From: Varroa destructor
Taxonomy: Eukaryota; Arthropoda; Arachnida; Mesostigmata; Varroidae
DNA: 64,000 nt
Reading direction: 5' to 3'
NCBI RefSeq assembly: GCF_002443255.2
Contig: NW_019211458.1
Span: 37,521,589-37,585,588 of the forward strand
The first letter of the stretch is position 1, and each line of letters opens with the position of its first letter. Positions 11,050-24,582 of this stretch are shown here, piece by piece. The translations under genes were made by a program, and so were the position numbers. The notes under the pieces are model-generated. The model ran no database searches. It worked only from the letters and a program-made list of their open reading frames with translations, and was not told the DNA's origin.

Positions 11050-14000
11050 GGCCCACCCACCCTTACAACCATTGATTTCGACGAATATGGCGTGCTCTTA
11101 GCATCGGCAATGTGCGCATAAGGAACACGCATTCAATATACCATAGTTTATTACAGCGCCTCAAACCTTTGTTCCACGCCCCTTTCGCTACAAATGTTAC
11201 ATTTGACAGCAGAGTTCCGTAAGTGAAGCCAATGGCAATTGTGATATCGGCTAATGTAAAACAAAGCTGGCAGTGACCACTGAAAGTCAATTCGACATTC
11301 ATGTTGTATCCTCTGAATCGGTGTAAGCCATCGGTGCCGATATGGGGCCAATGCCCCCTATCAGCGCAGCCGGAGTCCTCACTGCTTTTTGGCGCGCACG
11401 CCAACAGCTGCCGCTACTACTCTTGGCGCTTGGATTGGGACGCCAGAAAGGCCATTAACGTGTACATGAGATTCGGGTGACAGGATAAAGGGAAGATTGC
11501 AGGTAGAAGCAATGCACAATAACGAGATTAGAGCGGAAAACCGAAAGAAAAGGGAGAGAGGTTTGTAGAAATGCTATCACCTATAAATTGTGTACGTCTT
11601 TCAACACAATTGCGCAACGTACTAAAACATGTTTGTACCTACTCTTGTTATTACCGCGCGGGAGCGCACAGTGTGAAACATGAATATAATAAATGAGCAT
11701 TTTTTTGAGGGTACATGGTGGGCCTACCCTCGATGTATGTTGTACTGTTGTCGCCGAGATAAAGATGGAAATCAGCACTTCGTTTGAGTGGAGAATCGAC
11801 TGTATTCCGTATGAAGTCAAAACCGTTAAAAGAACATTTTATGGCGTCGTTCGAGGGGCTGTCACTTTGCTAGAGTTAAGTCGAGAAAATATTGTACATT
11901 ATTACCATTACCCTTTGCTTTTACATATATTTATTGATTGTGAAACTGTACGGACACAATCGAAACTGTGTTCGTTTAGACCTGTGAAATATACATATTC
12001 ATTCTTCACAGGTATGGGAAACGCCCGTTTCGGTACTTCAACGAGTAGGTTAAGATGATGGAAGGCGACGAGTAATTTTGCGACTTTATTAGAGTGAAAG
12101 TATCTACTTTGGGGGGTTACCGTAGGATAACGTATGCTTTAATTTATAGAAAATCTAAGCATAATTATAGCGAACCCTGTAGGTATGTGTGAGACCCGAA
12201 GAAATGTTAGAATGATTTCCGGAAGGCCTTCCATTGCATCAAGCGTCTGCGGCGTTGCAATCGGGTCGGCTATGATTTCAGCTTGCGAAATAAAAATATC
12301 TTAAGAAATGATGCAGCTTAAACAATTAAAGCTACTACATATTGCTAAGGCATTTAAAACAGCCTAATCCGGTGGAGTCCGTCAAGCTGAGTAATCTTAA
12401 TTATTAAGCCTTGTTTCGTTCATCAAAGAGACTCGTAGGGCGTCACAGGAGCTCAGTCGGCCGCTGAGTGTTCCACGATCGGCCCCGTGCCAAAATTTGA
12501 GTACGTCCACTGCGATCCAAGAACGTAGAAACCAACGAACAAATAGCCAAAATGGCATATAGTAACATGACGAAGTCAAAAAGGAGACAATACTTTACTC
12601 AACGAAGACAGAACCCTAAATGCACTACATTTGCTTGTTTTCTCGACAAAAACATCAGTAATTTTAGGTCCTGATTACAGCACTCTCGAAGGGTCAGTCA
12701 GTCAGTCAAACACAATATCAATAAAGGCAAGCTGCAAAGCAGTACGGCCGGCATACAGCTTTACGTAAATCATTTGTGTAGCTAATTCAGTCCAATCAAA
12801 GCAATGCTAGATATAATAATAGGAATCGATTATAAATGAAACTCTTACGTGATAAAAGCATATGCTGAAGGAAAAACATCTTCAAGTAACTGCACTCCTA
12901 CTTATTTACTGTTTTCCCTATAATGTGGGAACACTTAGGTTAACTTAATTTATCATATAGTCTTCATTAAGTTTCATACTGATAGTTTAACATCATCTCT
13001 ACTTTGATAAGGTCCCATGAGGACCAAGCGCTGAAACACAAATTGGATTTTTTTAATTTTACTGAATAATTAATTATTTAGAACAATAATGAATAATAAA
13101 ATTAGAGTTAAAAAGTACTCGGCTTAGACCCCTTGTCAATAGTAAGTTTTGCCTCGCTGTTTTGACTCGGCTTAAAGTTATAATAATGAATTCCGGTCAC
13201 GATAAAAAATGTAAATGTTTTCTGCAACCGTCTTTCAAATTATGCGCCTACCACAGGCTTTGGCTTAAGCTGATATTAAGATACGTCGAGAACAATGCTC
13301 TAGCGTTCAAACAGGTCTTATAGCTTGTGGCCGACATAATGGTTGTTCGTGCCCCAGCCTCATTATAGGACTTATATGTGTTTGGTGGAATATGGGTGCC
13401 ACACTTCAGCAGTATGTAAATTTCTAAACAACCGGGTTTTTACACAGTTCTATATATAAGATGATATCTTAATAGAACCACAATAGAATCATCCATTTAA
13501 TTTCCAGATATGTTGCTGTACTGGCGAGTACGGTATGCTATATAGAACTATGGCTTTTTTTACCTTTGGCAATCAATTGTCGCTACATCTGTGATGCGAA
13601 CTTCGATTATAACTCGATCTTTGGGGTATTGCCTTCCTAGGCAGTCATTAGAAAACTTGCACACAAATTATATAGCTTGATGTGCATGTGTTTACCAGGC
13701 CATGCACGAACGGCGTGGGTACTGTACAGGTATCCAGAGTACGAAACAATTTCTGAAATGTCTCGCTGCTGCTCTAATTTAAAATGCATTAAACAAAAAT
13801 GATCTAAGAGCTTTTCATTGACACTCGCCGTAGACCAGCCAACGAAATAGGTTGGTTTGATGACTGTGAGCATATTTAATTTCAACCACAGTGATTAGCA
13901 GGTGAACGGATATACGTATGCTTTATATATATACATTCCTCCTTTTGTTTCCCTCGCTTTTGTGTTGTTGACGAACCTACTTTAAAATCGTCTTCCAATC

Positions 14001-15206
14001 GCTCGGGTAACTCGGTCTTTTTTTCCTTATCCCTCCTTGGTCTACCCAATCGTTCATGATGTTTACTTTGGACTGCGGCACCAAAAAGGCCCAGATCAAA
14101 AGCTCTATATTATCATAACTCACAATAGACTATACTTTTTTTATGGATGACGCGCGATGGGTATTACTGACGCTGCCGCCGTCATAAAGCACCACTGAGG
14201 CAGTGGGGTTGTGCCCATATTTCCGCGTACTGTGTATACGGTGGAAGAGTATTAATAGTCCGTCATTTTCGTCCAATCCCGCTGTTGTTTAAACTATAGG
14301 AAGGAAGCGAGCTGTCGCAGTAGATGTGGCGCCAAGAAAAAATTGCTCAGCAGCCATTGTCTCACGCAGTGGCTTTAGGGTGACCAGTTTATGTAGAGCG
14401 ACGGCACCTTTACTAAGCAATAATTAGGTTAGCTTTGACACTTTTAAAAGAAACCGTTATTGTTCTGAACATCGATTGTTCGTGTATGGACTCCCCTCTT
14501 ATATACATCGTCTGAACACTGACCGGCTGGATATTCTATCGAATCCTGTAGTATAGAAGTGTTTCACCAGAACCCTTAGTAGCATTAATTTATAGCCAAT
14601 GACAAGTTTAAGGCATACGGGACTGACTATGAAATGAGTTGGGCATCATCATCGATCAGCTTAAACATTGCTTCGTATTCAGCCACTATATGTGGCAACC
14701 TAATATAATACCATTAAAATTGGAACTAGAGAAGCAATTTGGCTATCATGGTGTCTTCACAAAGACACGGCAGCCTTTCCAAACGTACCTCGTACGCAGT
14801 AATGCATAATACATAAGGACACTGACTAAAATTAAGTGGGACTCTGCTCGTCTGTAGGACGGTTTTCGTTTTTCGTCGTAGATCATTGGACGCCGAACAA
14901 CGTGGGATACAAAGATTAAAAAAGTAGCAAAGGCTATGTTTTGGATATTAATTTAATCAGTTTCAAAACCCGTTAAAAAATACGTAAAATTAGTAAAACG
15001 AAGGAGAGAAAATAAAACTGCGTTTACCGCAGTTCATCCTTACACAATACCATTATATGAATATGTTCTACCTCCGTAAAGGGTCAGAGCTAGATTCTGA
15101 TAAAAAGTCTCCATTTAAGCAGGCAGATTATTGTGAATCAATGGAATCAATTGGAACAATATTGAACAAAATGGAGATATTAGGTTTTGTATCGTACCTA
15201 TATTCT

Positions 15207-15210
<4 letters not shown>

Positions 15211-15248
<38 letters not shown>
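15211..15248. repeat. (AT)19 microsatellite
   Basis: 38 bases of uninterrupted AT dinucleotide inside intron 1. Confidence 0.95.
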
Positions 15249-15251
<3 letters not shown>

Positions 15252-18200
15252 TGACGTTGAGCGTTCCGGACGCTTTATTACACATTAAATTACTATGGTT
15301 AAAATTCAGTTTATAAACGTACGAATTAACCTCGAATTGAGCATTTTTGTGAATTTACATGCTTACTGATTAGAAACCCGTCCAGGATGCGCCTATCCAG
15401 AAGTCGAATCGCAAGCTTCCGTCCGTTTTCATGTTCAAATGTTGAGAACAGGTTTTTCCTCCGTCTGAGCACCTACCGTGCTTTAATGTAACAAACACCT
15501 AAAGACCGCATTACCTACCTGCCTTATGTTCACGAGTCTCAAAGAAAAAGATATCCATAAATAAAACCTAATCGGCTTGTTAGGTCAGTTGATTATCGTG
15601 CATGTAGCAGCCTTCAGAGCAAACAGGTTTAATAACAAGCATAACCTTGAAGAATCGCCGACCATACAGATGGTCCCGTGCGATCATCATAACGGCTGTA
15701 TGCCCAATGAATAAAGGCCCTGAACAGCTTTCTATGTCAGAAGAGTCGCGTAAAGACGGTGAAAGGGACACTGAGAAAAACAATAGAACGCATTAACTGG
15801 ACAAACGTGATCGACCACTGTGGCACTAGTGCTATCTATCTCCAGTAAAGACACTTCCATTTCCTGAGATCTTCGGTCCTTCTTCTTAGCAGCGGGCACC
15901 ATTGTTTCTGCATACACAGCTTTACAGTATTATAGCCAAAAGACTTATGATGCTGACTGGTCATTCGCGCTCGCTAGGTAGTGATACGTCGCCGCCAAAT
16001 AAAGGCCCACACATTGGCCATCCAATTGACCCAACGTGCGGGAACACCAAATCACTGTTAGTAACCGGTTCGGGAAAATTTGCTCAAACACCCTCACGCG
16101 CGCATGTGGGTATATATGCAGGCAGCCAGACAGAATGTTGATAAGGCGCTTGCAATGTTTCAAGATAAATGGAAAAAAAAAAGGACTACTGAAGCAAGTG
16201 AGAAGACTTCGTTTTCTTTTCGCTATATAAGGGTTCGTAGTAGAAAGATCAGTAGTTAGTACGAGATAAAAAGCCTAGAGCAGTTAGATAGCGTGGCTGT
16301 TCAATACGTAAGGTGTATAGCACCTGTAGACCTCATACGGAGTAATCTGGCTGGACCTTGGAATTGTTATCTGTTAACGCCGACATTTAAACGATGGCGG
16401 CTGAAATGATGGAGGCTCCGGGTATCATAATTACGTTCTATCGGTGTACAGAAATTATATGAGAATTTGTTCGGACAAAGACTATACGATGGTGGATACT
16501 TTATTTATAATAACACCACCGCTTTAGATTTATATGATAAATATTCAATGATAATCTAAACTAATTAACGGAAATAAATACTAATGAAAAATAAAATGAT
16601 AAAACAATATCGATAAATACGGGACATGTGAATGTATTCAAATAACGCTAGATAATTTGGTTGCATACCAACACCAGTCACTGTGAAGGAGGCACTACGA
16701 ATTTTTTCATGAGGTAACCTGGTTTTGGTATAATATGCTGAGGCTTTTCCACATGTTCGCATTGGCGGCCTTTATCCATTGCGTTTATTCTCGCTTCTAG
16801 AATAGACGAAATCGCGATGATGACAATGATTTGTGCCTGGGCTGAACTGAATCAGTTTATGAGCGATTCGGCAGAGGGGTACATACAAGGTGACCTTGAA
16901 GCGTCTATAAAATCTCCGGACCGTTACCCCAATCTCTAACAATTTTCCATTGTTAACTCATTTACCTTTATCGCTAGCAATTTTCGTAAGAGATAGATCA
17001 CGTCCTTTATCGTTTGGTAAGAATATTACAATGATTGTTTTTGATGCTACGGAGAAAATATGTCTACCTGCGCAATCTGCTGGCGAAAGTCCATTTGTAG
17101 CTGAATGCGATCAGACATAAATTAGGTAGAAAACAAAATTTTACAGCTATCAGCCCGACACGGACAAGATGTTCTTCGGTACAAATATGCGTTTACTATA
17201 GTCACGACTGATTGATTAATTTATGCCAAGTTATGTTGAAAACCCTTTTTAATATATATTAAACAAAGTTCATACTTTAAATATATATTAAGAAGAAAAA
17301 TGTTTGGTTACCTGCTTAAGAACTGTTAGTTTGGTAACTTTGGGAAAATATTTTCAGAATCTATTATTATTAATTGCTTAAGTAAGCGAATATCCTGTAC
17401 GCATATGCATCCTATTTACGTGAGCCTGCATAAATAATAATTTGGTATATATTTTATTTTTATGTTTGTTTTTATATTTAATAACCACATAGCATTTTTG
17501 TATAAGAAAAACATATCATACTTTTTTATGTATACCCAGCAGAGGAGGGTTCTTCTCGATAAAGGAAATAAAATTTCCTCTATTGTAATTACATGAGCCC
17601 ATCTGTCTCTGCAAGTGGAACCGCAGCATCTTATCCGTATTTCTGGATAGCTAGCTCACATAGTGGTATAGCACACCTGTGGTAACATTGAATGGCTCGG
17701 TAACTTGTAATAGTGCATGATGGCTAACAAGTCAGCAACCTATTCCCTCGAGAATAATCTAAAATTGAGGGAGACATGGTTCTGTGGCACTACGCTATGG
17801 GACGCTTCGTTGAACACGCATGTACGTGTGTACGTGTTCCTTGTGCTGCCGGCTGAAGTCATAGTATAGAAATCTCTTCGGCGTTGGGCCCTAGCTAGTT
17901 CCCACGTTTACTTCGCTGTTTAGTTACGCTGTATCGTATAGCCTCTTCGACCTTGCGGAAGCTTAGAGAGCAAACAAAGTGAATATTGTTATAATGAAAA
18001 TAAATATTTAGGTGGTCCGACGCACTTATGGACTTCATTTCTGGGACTGACCTTCACGTTTAACTCGTTCACTGCCCCAACTCAATTAATTCAATATAAT
18101 GCTTTGTTCAGAAGATTAGCAATAGTCACCATGCACTCAGCATGATACAATGTCCCTTTATATACGTGCGTAAAAATGCTGCTAGATAAGTAGTTATAAC

Positions 18201-20842
18201 ATTCGCATTTTATCCTTAGTTTAATGCTATAGTCAGCCTAAACTGACACTGACGAAAGTTAAATACTGCGAGCGAATTTGTAAGTTACCTTCGTAAAGTA
18301 GCGAATCAAGCGATGCGAAACAACGGAAATCTTAACAAATCACCTAAACAATAGCCCATTCCCAGTTTCGGTAATGTGTCGGATCCTCAGGATGCTTTGA
18401 CAAAGAATATGTGGTCCTGTGCGAGGGTGTGTAAGCTTGGTTTCAGCCCAATAATTTGGCTTCGTCGTACAGCTGCAAAGTTAATTTCTCGAACTTTGTT
18501 TCAGCTTCTTGTCCTTTTTCACGGGTTATGTAACGCATTAAGCAAAAAACAGGAGTTGCTTTTTTTTTATTTAAGAGCTAACTTCACCCAGTCGGTCAGG
18601 AATAATCCAAAACTTATATATACGGCCACTTTCTCCGCACTTATATATAATTGAATTATAATGTTTGATTTCTTATGAATCGGCCACACTTACCCGGCGG
18701 GATAAGGACATCCCGTGGCGCGGTATCTTTTAGCGCCTAATTGGCCCAACATTATTCTGCGCTATCCTTGCGATACTAGTGCGGGTGTCGAACAGGGTTT
18801 TACCGTTTCTAAAGCCGGATAAGGGCTTACACAACTTACAGCTTTCGACGCGACTGAGGGTATCCACTGCAACAAGCCTCTCGTTGTCCTGACGATCATC
18901 CTGTTTCAATTATTCCTTCTGCCATACGAATTCACAGATCAACGGTGTCGTCGAAGTACTAGCAAGGAGCGTATTTCCGAGGCTTTCTCATCCAAGCAGT
19001 AACATATCGCAGCCACGTACGTATGCACATACGCCAGTCTAAACTCATCTGTATGTAAAAGACTGTTTTATCAGGCCAGGAACGATTTTCTGTGCACTTA
19101 GATGAATTTGATGACAGTCAGAAAATACCGAGGTTTCGGCTGCCCACGAAAATATGGACCGCAATTTCTTCGACCTAGAGCATGCTTTTCTTAAGTAAGA
19201 AGCTATTCTACCTTCCAATCTAAAAATATCGACCCGTTAGAGGAAGATTGCCACGTCGATCTTGTAAGTATGAAAGGAGGATTTGGTTCTGGGCTTTGCG
19301 TATTTAGCGAATATCTTTTCATCAAGCAACCAGTTGAGTTTTTTTACGGGTTCTTTCTATCTGCGTCGATACCGCATCTGACCTATTTCCAGCGTTGATC
19401 ACTGCCATCTCTGCCCGTATGCCTCAAAAACTCACGGAACGCATCTCATAACGGACGTATCTCCACGACGTTTTTCTGGCTTTGCTAATGGACACTGCTT
19501 TTAAATTAATGTGTAGCCAACGATATTTTCAATCATAAGACCTTCAATAAGTCATTTGCAAAACTTATCATCGACTGGTTTTCGATTGGTATAGAAGCAA
19601 CAATGCACATAACGATACATAGACCCTATAGAAATACTGGTGCCAGCTTTACGTAACCGTTCGAGGAAATAGAGTGAGAGCTTTTTTTTTTTAGCGATTT
19701 ACGGCAATGAGTGTTAGTTTGCATTTTGAAGTTGAATCGTCAATTTTGATTTTGAAAAGATGGTGAGGTGAAGAAGCTCGAAATAGTTTTCTCAAGTTTT
19801 ATACGATAAATTGTATTCTATGCAAGTTATGAGCCATCATTAGCCAGTAAAGGGTCGTGTTTTTTCAAATAGAAATTTCAGCGTTAAACCTGGAAAAAGT
19901 GTTTTGGAGTTTCGAAAAATTGTAGTTATCAAGGCGCATTGCTTAAGGCCACTACATCATCTGATTGGCTAATGGGGGAATACTGATTATGATCAGCTAC
20001 TTATACATAAGCTGGTAGTGATAACGACAGGGAATTGCTACTTGATTATGCACAATTTGACAGACGTACATTTAAATTTTTTGTACCTATAACCCTTTAT
20101 GGTGCACTTTAGCAATGAGAATGACGCAAGTTTACTGGAGGGATCATCATTCGTTAATTAAATCGTGCTAGCTTAACTGACTGATGCACACCATAGCACA
20201 AAGAGACATTAATGCTATGGACCTATCAGAAGTTATTACCCTGATTCTAACAGAAGTAATTTTTTTTAACTTGTTTCTTATAAATTCGAAAGAAACTCGT
20301 TGTCGATTTGCTCCGTACAACCTGGTACAGTTGTAAGTGTTAGATTCTTCCATTTACCTAGTACGCAATTCAGTATAGTAGTACTGGATCCTGTTAGCTA
20401 TAATCGCTGCTCTTTGATAAACTGGTTTTCATTTACCTATAACGTACAATGTCAACAGCATTGCTCTGAGCGCAATCTGGTTCATCTGGCTGATTTTTTC
20501 AAGCCAGCTGTGCTCACGCCACTATAAGGCACGCCCACTCAAATGGGCTTATAGTACCTGGCCTGAGTGTGTGAAAAGCACTGCCGTTTGGAGTAAATAT
20601 TCTTTCTGTATAGACTGCTAGATCGGTGGATAGGCCTATTACGTCATGCCTCGTCTGTGGAGAAGCGACACGAATTGAGGCCTACATAGGAAAGGACCAA
20701 AAAAGCGAGATACCGGAACATCACTTTCAATAAAGGGTCGTCTATGCATATCCTTTACACTCCTATGTATTACACACGGTGTTTGTACTTACTTGTATTT
20801 GTCCTATAAACAAGTGGCCGCTTTCCAATCAATCTATATATA

Positions 20843-20880
20843 TGCGTCCTCATGGTATATATATATACCATGAGGACGCA
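20843..20880. repeat. Perfect 38-bp palindrome
   Basis: The left arm TGCGTCCTCATGG is followed by a TA core of 12 bases and then the exact reverse complement CCATGAGGACGCA. There is no mismatch and no spacer, so it can form a cruciform or a hairpin in RNA. It lies in intron 1 and is not near a splice site. Confidence 0.95.
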
Positions 20881-23800
20881 AGTCAAAATCGTCCAATTAA
20901 ACTGTAGCCACGGTGTAAGACAATTGTTTTGCAGTTTAATTTTTTTCCAGAATCAATTCTTTCTAGATTTATCAAATTAGAAATGTTTTTTTAGAGAAAG
21001 TTGTCAGCCTTTATATGTTGGTGGCATACAGTGCATACATTTTTCAACTAATGCCAGCCAAGGCAGGTTAAGTTTAGGTTTTGGTTCCAGCGTTGGTAAA
21101 TGGTACCATCGCAAGTGGTCACCTGTCCGTTTCATAGAGCTGTTGGGGAAAACCCCAGATAACGAGTCGCGCAATACCTATCACGGCTAGATCTTCTAGT
21201 AAGGGAAAACCATGCGATGCTATACCGACGAGGTGATTTTGGGGCTTGTTTACACTACAAAGATAACCGCAATATTGAAATATATGATGGCAAAGCCCCA
21301 TTGAATTTCTTCGAGAGACAACTGAATCGAAAATCACTGAATGGCAGATACGGGTGGTACTTCAACGCGAGCGTGCGTCGAGGTGTAGCCTAGGTACTCG
21401 GTGATGTTCGCAGAAAAGCTGCCGCTGTTGTTCGTGGTAGATTAGAACGAAATGAAATTTCAGGATATCGTTTTGGGCTACTAAAACAGTTCTGTATCAA
21501 CAGACGATATAACTATTGATGAGACGCGAAACCACTATTAATTACACCCTTGAACGTATGCAATATCCGAAACGTCGATTGAATCAAGCGAACGAGCTGT
21601 AGGCCAGCCAACAAAACTTCACAGGGCAAAAAGGCCACAGAGACTATTATGCAAGCGATTCGAGCTATTTCAAGGACACTACTACTACAAAACGGCTAGA
21701 TTTAAGCAGCAAAACAATTCTTTACCCGTTTACCCTTATTTACGAACACCAAACCCAGTTAAGCGAACCTCAGCTGTTTGAGATTAAGCGGGTATGTTTG
21801 TCAGCCAAAGAACTGCGGCTACTTTTAGATAGAGAAAAAGAAAGTACGCTGGTAGGATAACTGTAGGAGTCACCGAACTAATTTGTAAGGCGTATGCTTT
21901 TCTACGTACGTGCATACAAAATCAAGAATTCGTTAGCCAACGTCGGCGCAACAGGGGCAGCGCGTATCAGTTGTAGACTTCAAATCAGTAGATATGGTGC
22001 CGATTTCATGTCAGCGATGGTCGTGGAGTGTAGCCTTTTGTTCTAAACCAACTGGTCCAGAGCGTTCCCGGCACGACAAATTCGTCTCGGTAGATATTTT
22101 GCCTCCCTACAGGGGATTTCACATTTAATATGTTTTAACTAGAAGCATAGCTGCCAACTATCTTGCCGTACTGGTAAAGAGGATACAGTCGTATACTCTC
22201 ATACTTTAATTAATTATGAAGGTGACGGAAGTTGGAAAACGGAATAGAAATTCCTCCCCCCAGCGTTCTTTTCGGTCAGCCGGGAGTACCAAGCAGACTC
22301 TCGCCTGTCGTTGTCTTCAGTCTGGCGAGGTTCTTTTTGACAATCGGTTGCTTATTGCCTGCCAATATGTACGTATAGCTCTTGTCCTTTTAGCAATATG
22401 CGTCTCATTTGAGCTTAAGAGACCGACATGATGGCGGGATGAAAGCGAAAACATCCGTGATCGTAGTCGGAGAGCATAAAAACCGCGAGCTATGGCAACC
22501 TGCTTTTAGATGATGGAATCTGTTTCAGCAGCTTCGGACATACTAGTACAAATATTGCTAAAGTGTTGTACGGCAGCTACTGTAAAGGCGGTGGCAGCGA
22601 ACAAAACTATACGACAACAAATGTTTTGTTGACAACGGAGTCAGTAAGCACTTGCTCTGTACCACCAAACGTTGCTCCACATTTGGAGAATGAGAACGAT
22701 CGTGTTCCGGTTTTATAGGTCCGACTTTTCATTCACGTTGTATATACTCGACGTTGTTGCACGTTTATATAGATTTGAATTTTGTTCGACGCATCTGTGG
22801 TGAGGGGCCGTCGGCTTCCGGGCCACCTGAGGAGATGTAAGCTCATGTTTACAGGAAGGGCAAAATTCCTATGTTTGTATTGTCGCTATGGCTACGGTAT
22901 TCATTTAATTACCTTTGTCATAGAGGAATCTTGAGGGACAATGATTGCTGGAACTTACCTACAGATTCCTGTCCTTTGGTTGAATATCTTTCAGTGAAGC
23001 TATCGCAGAATTTGTGTTCTCTTAAGCCCTCGTCGGCCATGGCTGTATCGCTCTTCAATTCAGTCCAACCAAAGATTTTTTTAAAATTTATTTTTCTTAA
23101 TACTAATGAAGAACAGTGGTAAAGCTGTTGCGAGCAATACGAAATCGCATGGAAAATAGAGCCCTTGTCAAGTAAAAGGAAAATGTAATGTTTAATAAGC
23201 TCATACATTTTAATATATTAGTGTTTGATAATAACCAGCATAAGTTAGGTATTAGCAACAATAATAGTGGACAAAATTGATCTAGATTACGAAAACATCC
23301 TAATCCAATAGTAACAATCGAGTATGCCTTTGCCATAGGTCTGACTCAAAAGTACGGTAGAGGATATCTTTAAATTCCTTTTATGATACTTACTACAACG
23401 AGTAGTGGCAACTTATGTAATAGTAATGAATATTTCAGCAAATATACCCTAGCAAATCTAACGTCCTACGTTACTTTACGTGAATAAGCTGCTTGTCAAC
23501 TTCGGGGCTGTGACAATATGGAAACTCAGGCGTACGACGTTTGTGCCGACACGAAGCTCAGCAGATGTCGAGTACCCAAGATCCTACTGGTTTAGATTGA
23601 CACTTGAGTGTGATTTAAAGGTGAAGCAAATTTGGTCCACAAATTGTGTTGTGGAAAAGATGAGATCACATGGAATCGTTTTAACAGAGACCGAAGTCGA
23701 AGTTTTTGGAACAACAGACTGGTACTAGAAGTGGTAGAAGCTAAACGTACTGTCTTGGCGGCGTACTTTGTCATTAACCGAATTTATCAGAGAAATCAGT

Positions 23801-24517
23801 TGTAGAATACCACCAGTTTTCGATACGTTGCTAAGGGCCGACAGATACAGGCAGCACCTAATTTTCCGCAGATCCTTTGGCGATTTCGGGCCTTCCTGCG
23901 AAATATAATGCACAGTCTGGGTCGGAGAGAAACTGATACTGTTCACTACCGTCTTTTTTAATTTTCGAAAATAATTAATATTTAACCTTAATAAGCAATC
24001 TTCGTTTGAACTTGTTCCGTGACAGGTGCCGACTACGTTTTGTAGAAACGGCTGACTGGCGTATTCAAGTAGAGTGTGCCCATTTGCCGCTTCTGATATT
24101 TATTATGAAAAGTAGGACAAGCAAATGACTGGTCCCGATCGGTGTCGTTGTTTGTCTTGGTTTAATGTTATCTCTCTCTGCTGTCATTTGTGTTGAATTT
24201 CGTCTATATGCGTACTGGCGGCTGTTTAGCTCTAATGAAGTATTTTCAAACTTATCAATTGTTTATCGATACGAGTATGATTTGAAATATGACATGAAAA
24301 AATGGCTCGATCTCTTTGACTACTAAACAGAGAGATGGTGAAGCAATAGTTGTTATATACTTGTCATACGTTGCGACAAAGTAACAACACAGGCTAGATG
24401 TATAGTTTGAAGAAAAAAAAAAAATTATGATTTTAAGATTCCTCTGTGGTTAGCGGTCTTTTCGCATTGCTGACGTATTGGCTCTTATAATACAATCATG
24501 TATTTCGTCTGTTTCAG

Positions 24518-24582
24518 AAACAACCAAAGTAAACGTGAGTGTTCTGTTGCTGAGCATGTCATCTCCAGATGAATCTAGTTTG
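24518..24582 (+). CDS. Channel coding exon 2: N-terminal beta-strand segment of the ligand-binding domain
   Basis: The exon completes codon 339 and codes residues 339-360 (ETTKVNVSVLLLSMSSPDESSL, split here as ETTKVNVSVLL and LSMSSPDESSL). It corresponds to the family segment usually read as VNVxxxxRSISxxDD, which precedes the strand leading to the loop-D region. NVS is a possible N-glycosylation site. The acceptor is TTTCAG after a pyrimidine-rich stretch; the donor is TTG followed by GTAAGT. Phases fit exactly: two bases complete the codon from exon 1, and the exon ends in phase 0. At 65 bases it is too short for an ORF scan; it was found by its splice sites and family pattern. Confidence 0.85.

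Larger units (their letters stand above)
6630..24517 (+). other. Intron 1 (17.9 kb)
   Basis: Runs from GTGAGT at 6630 to a pyrimidine-rich acceptor ending TTTCAG at 24517. It is mostly AT-rich and without coding signal. It holds a 39-base tandem duplication (8398-8475), a GC-richer patch at about 8.87-9.9 kb, a C/T-rich tract (11023-11049), an (AT)19 run (15211-15248) and a perfect palindrome (20843-20880). Its longest ORF (11693-12058, 121 codons) matches nothing I recognise. A first intron this long commonly carries enhancers, but no specific element was identified. Confidence 0.8.

Noticed and set aside
11693..12058. 121-codon + strand ORF in intron 1, containing GPTLDVCCTVVAEIKMEIS
   Set aside because: At first it resembled a Cys-loop beta-strand exon, but the conserved positions do not align and no phase-compatible splice sites surround it. 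The true segment is exon 2.
18690..19080. GC-richer stretch in intron 1 suspected to be a reverse-transcriptase remnant
   Set aside because: Translations on both strands gave no FADD/YADD-type or other polymerase motif, so no mobile element is called.
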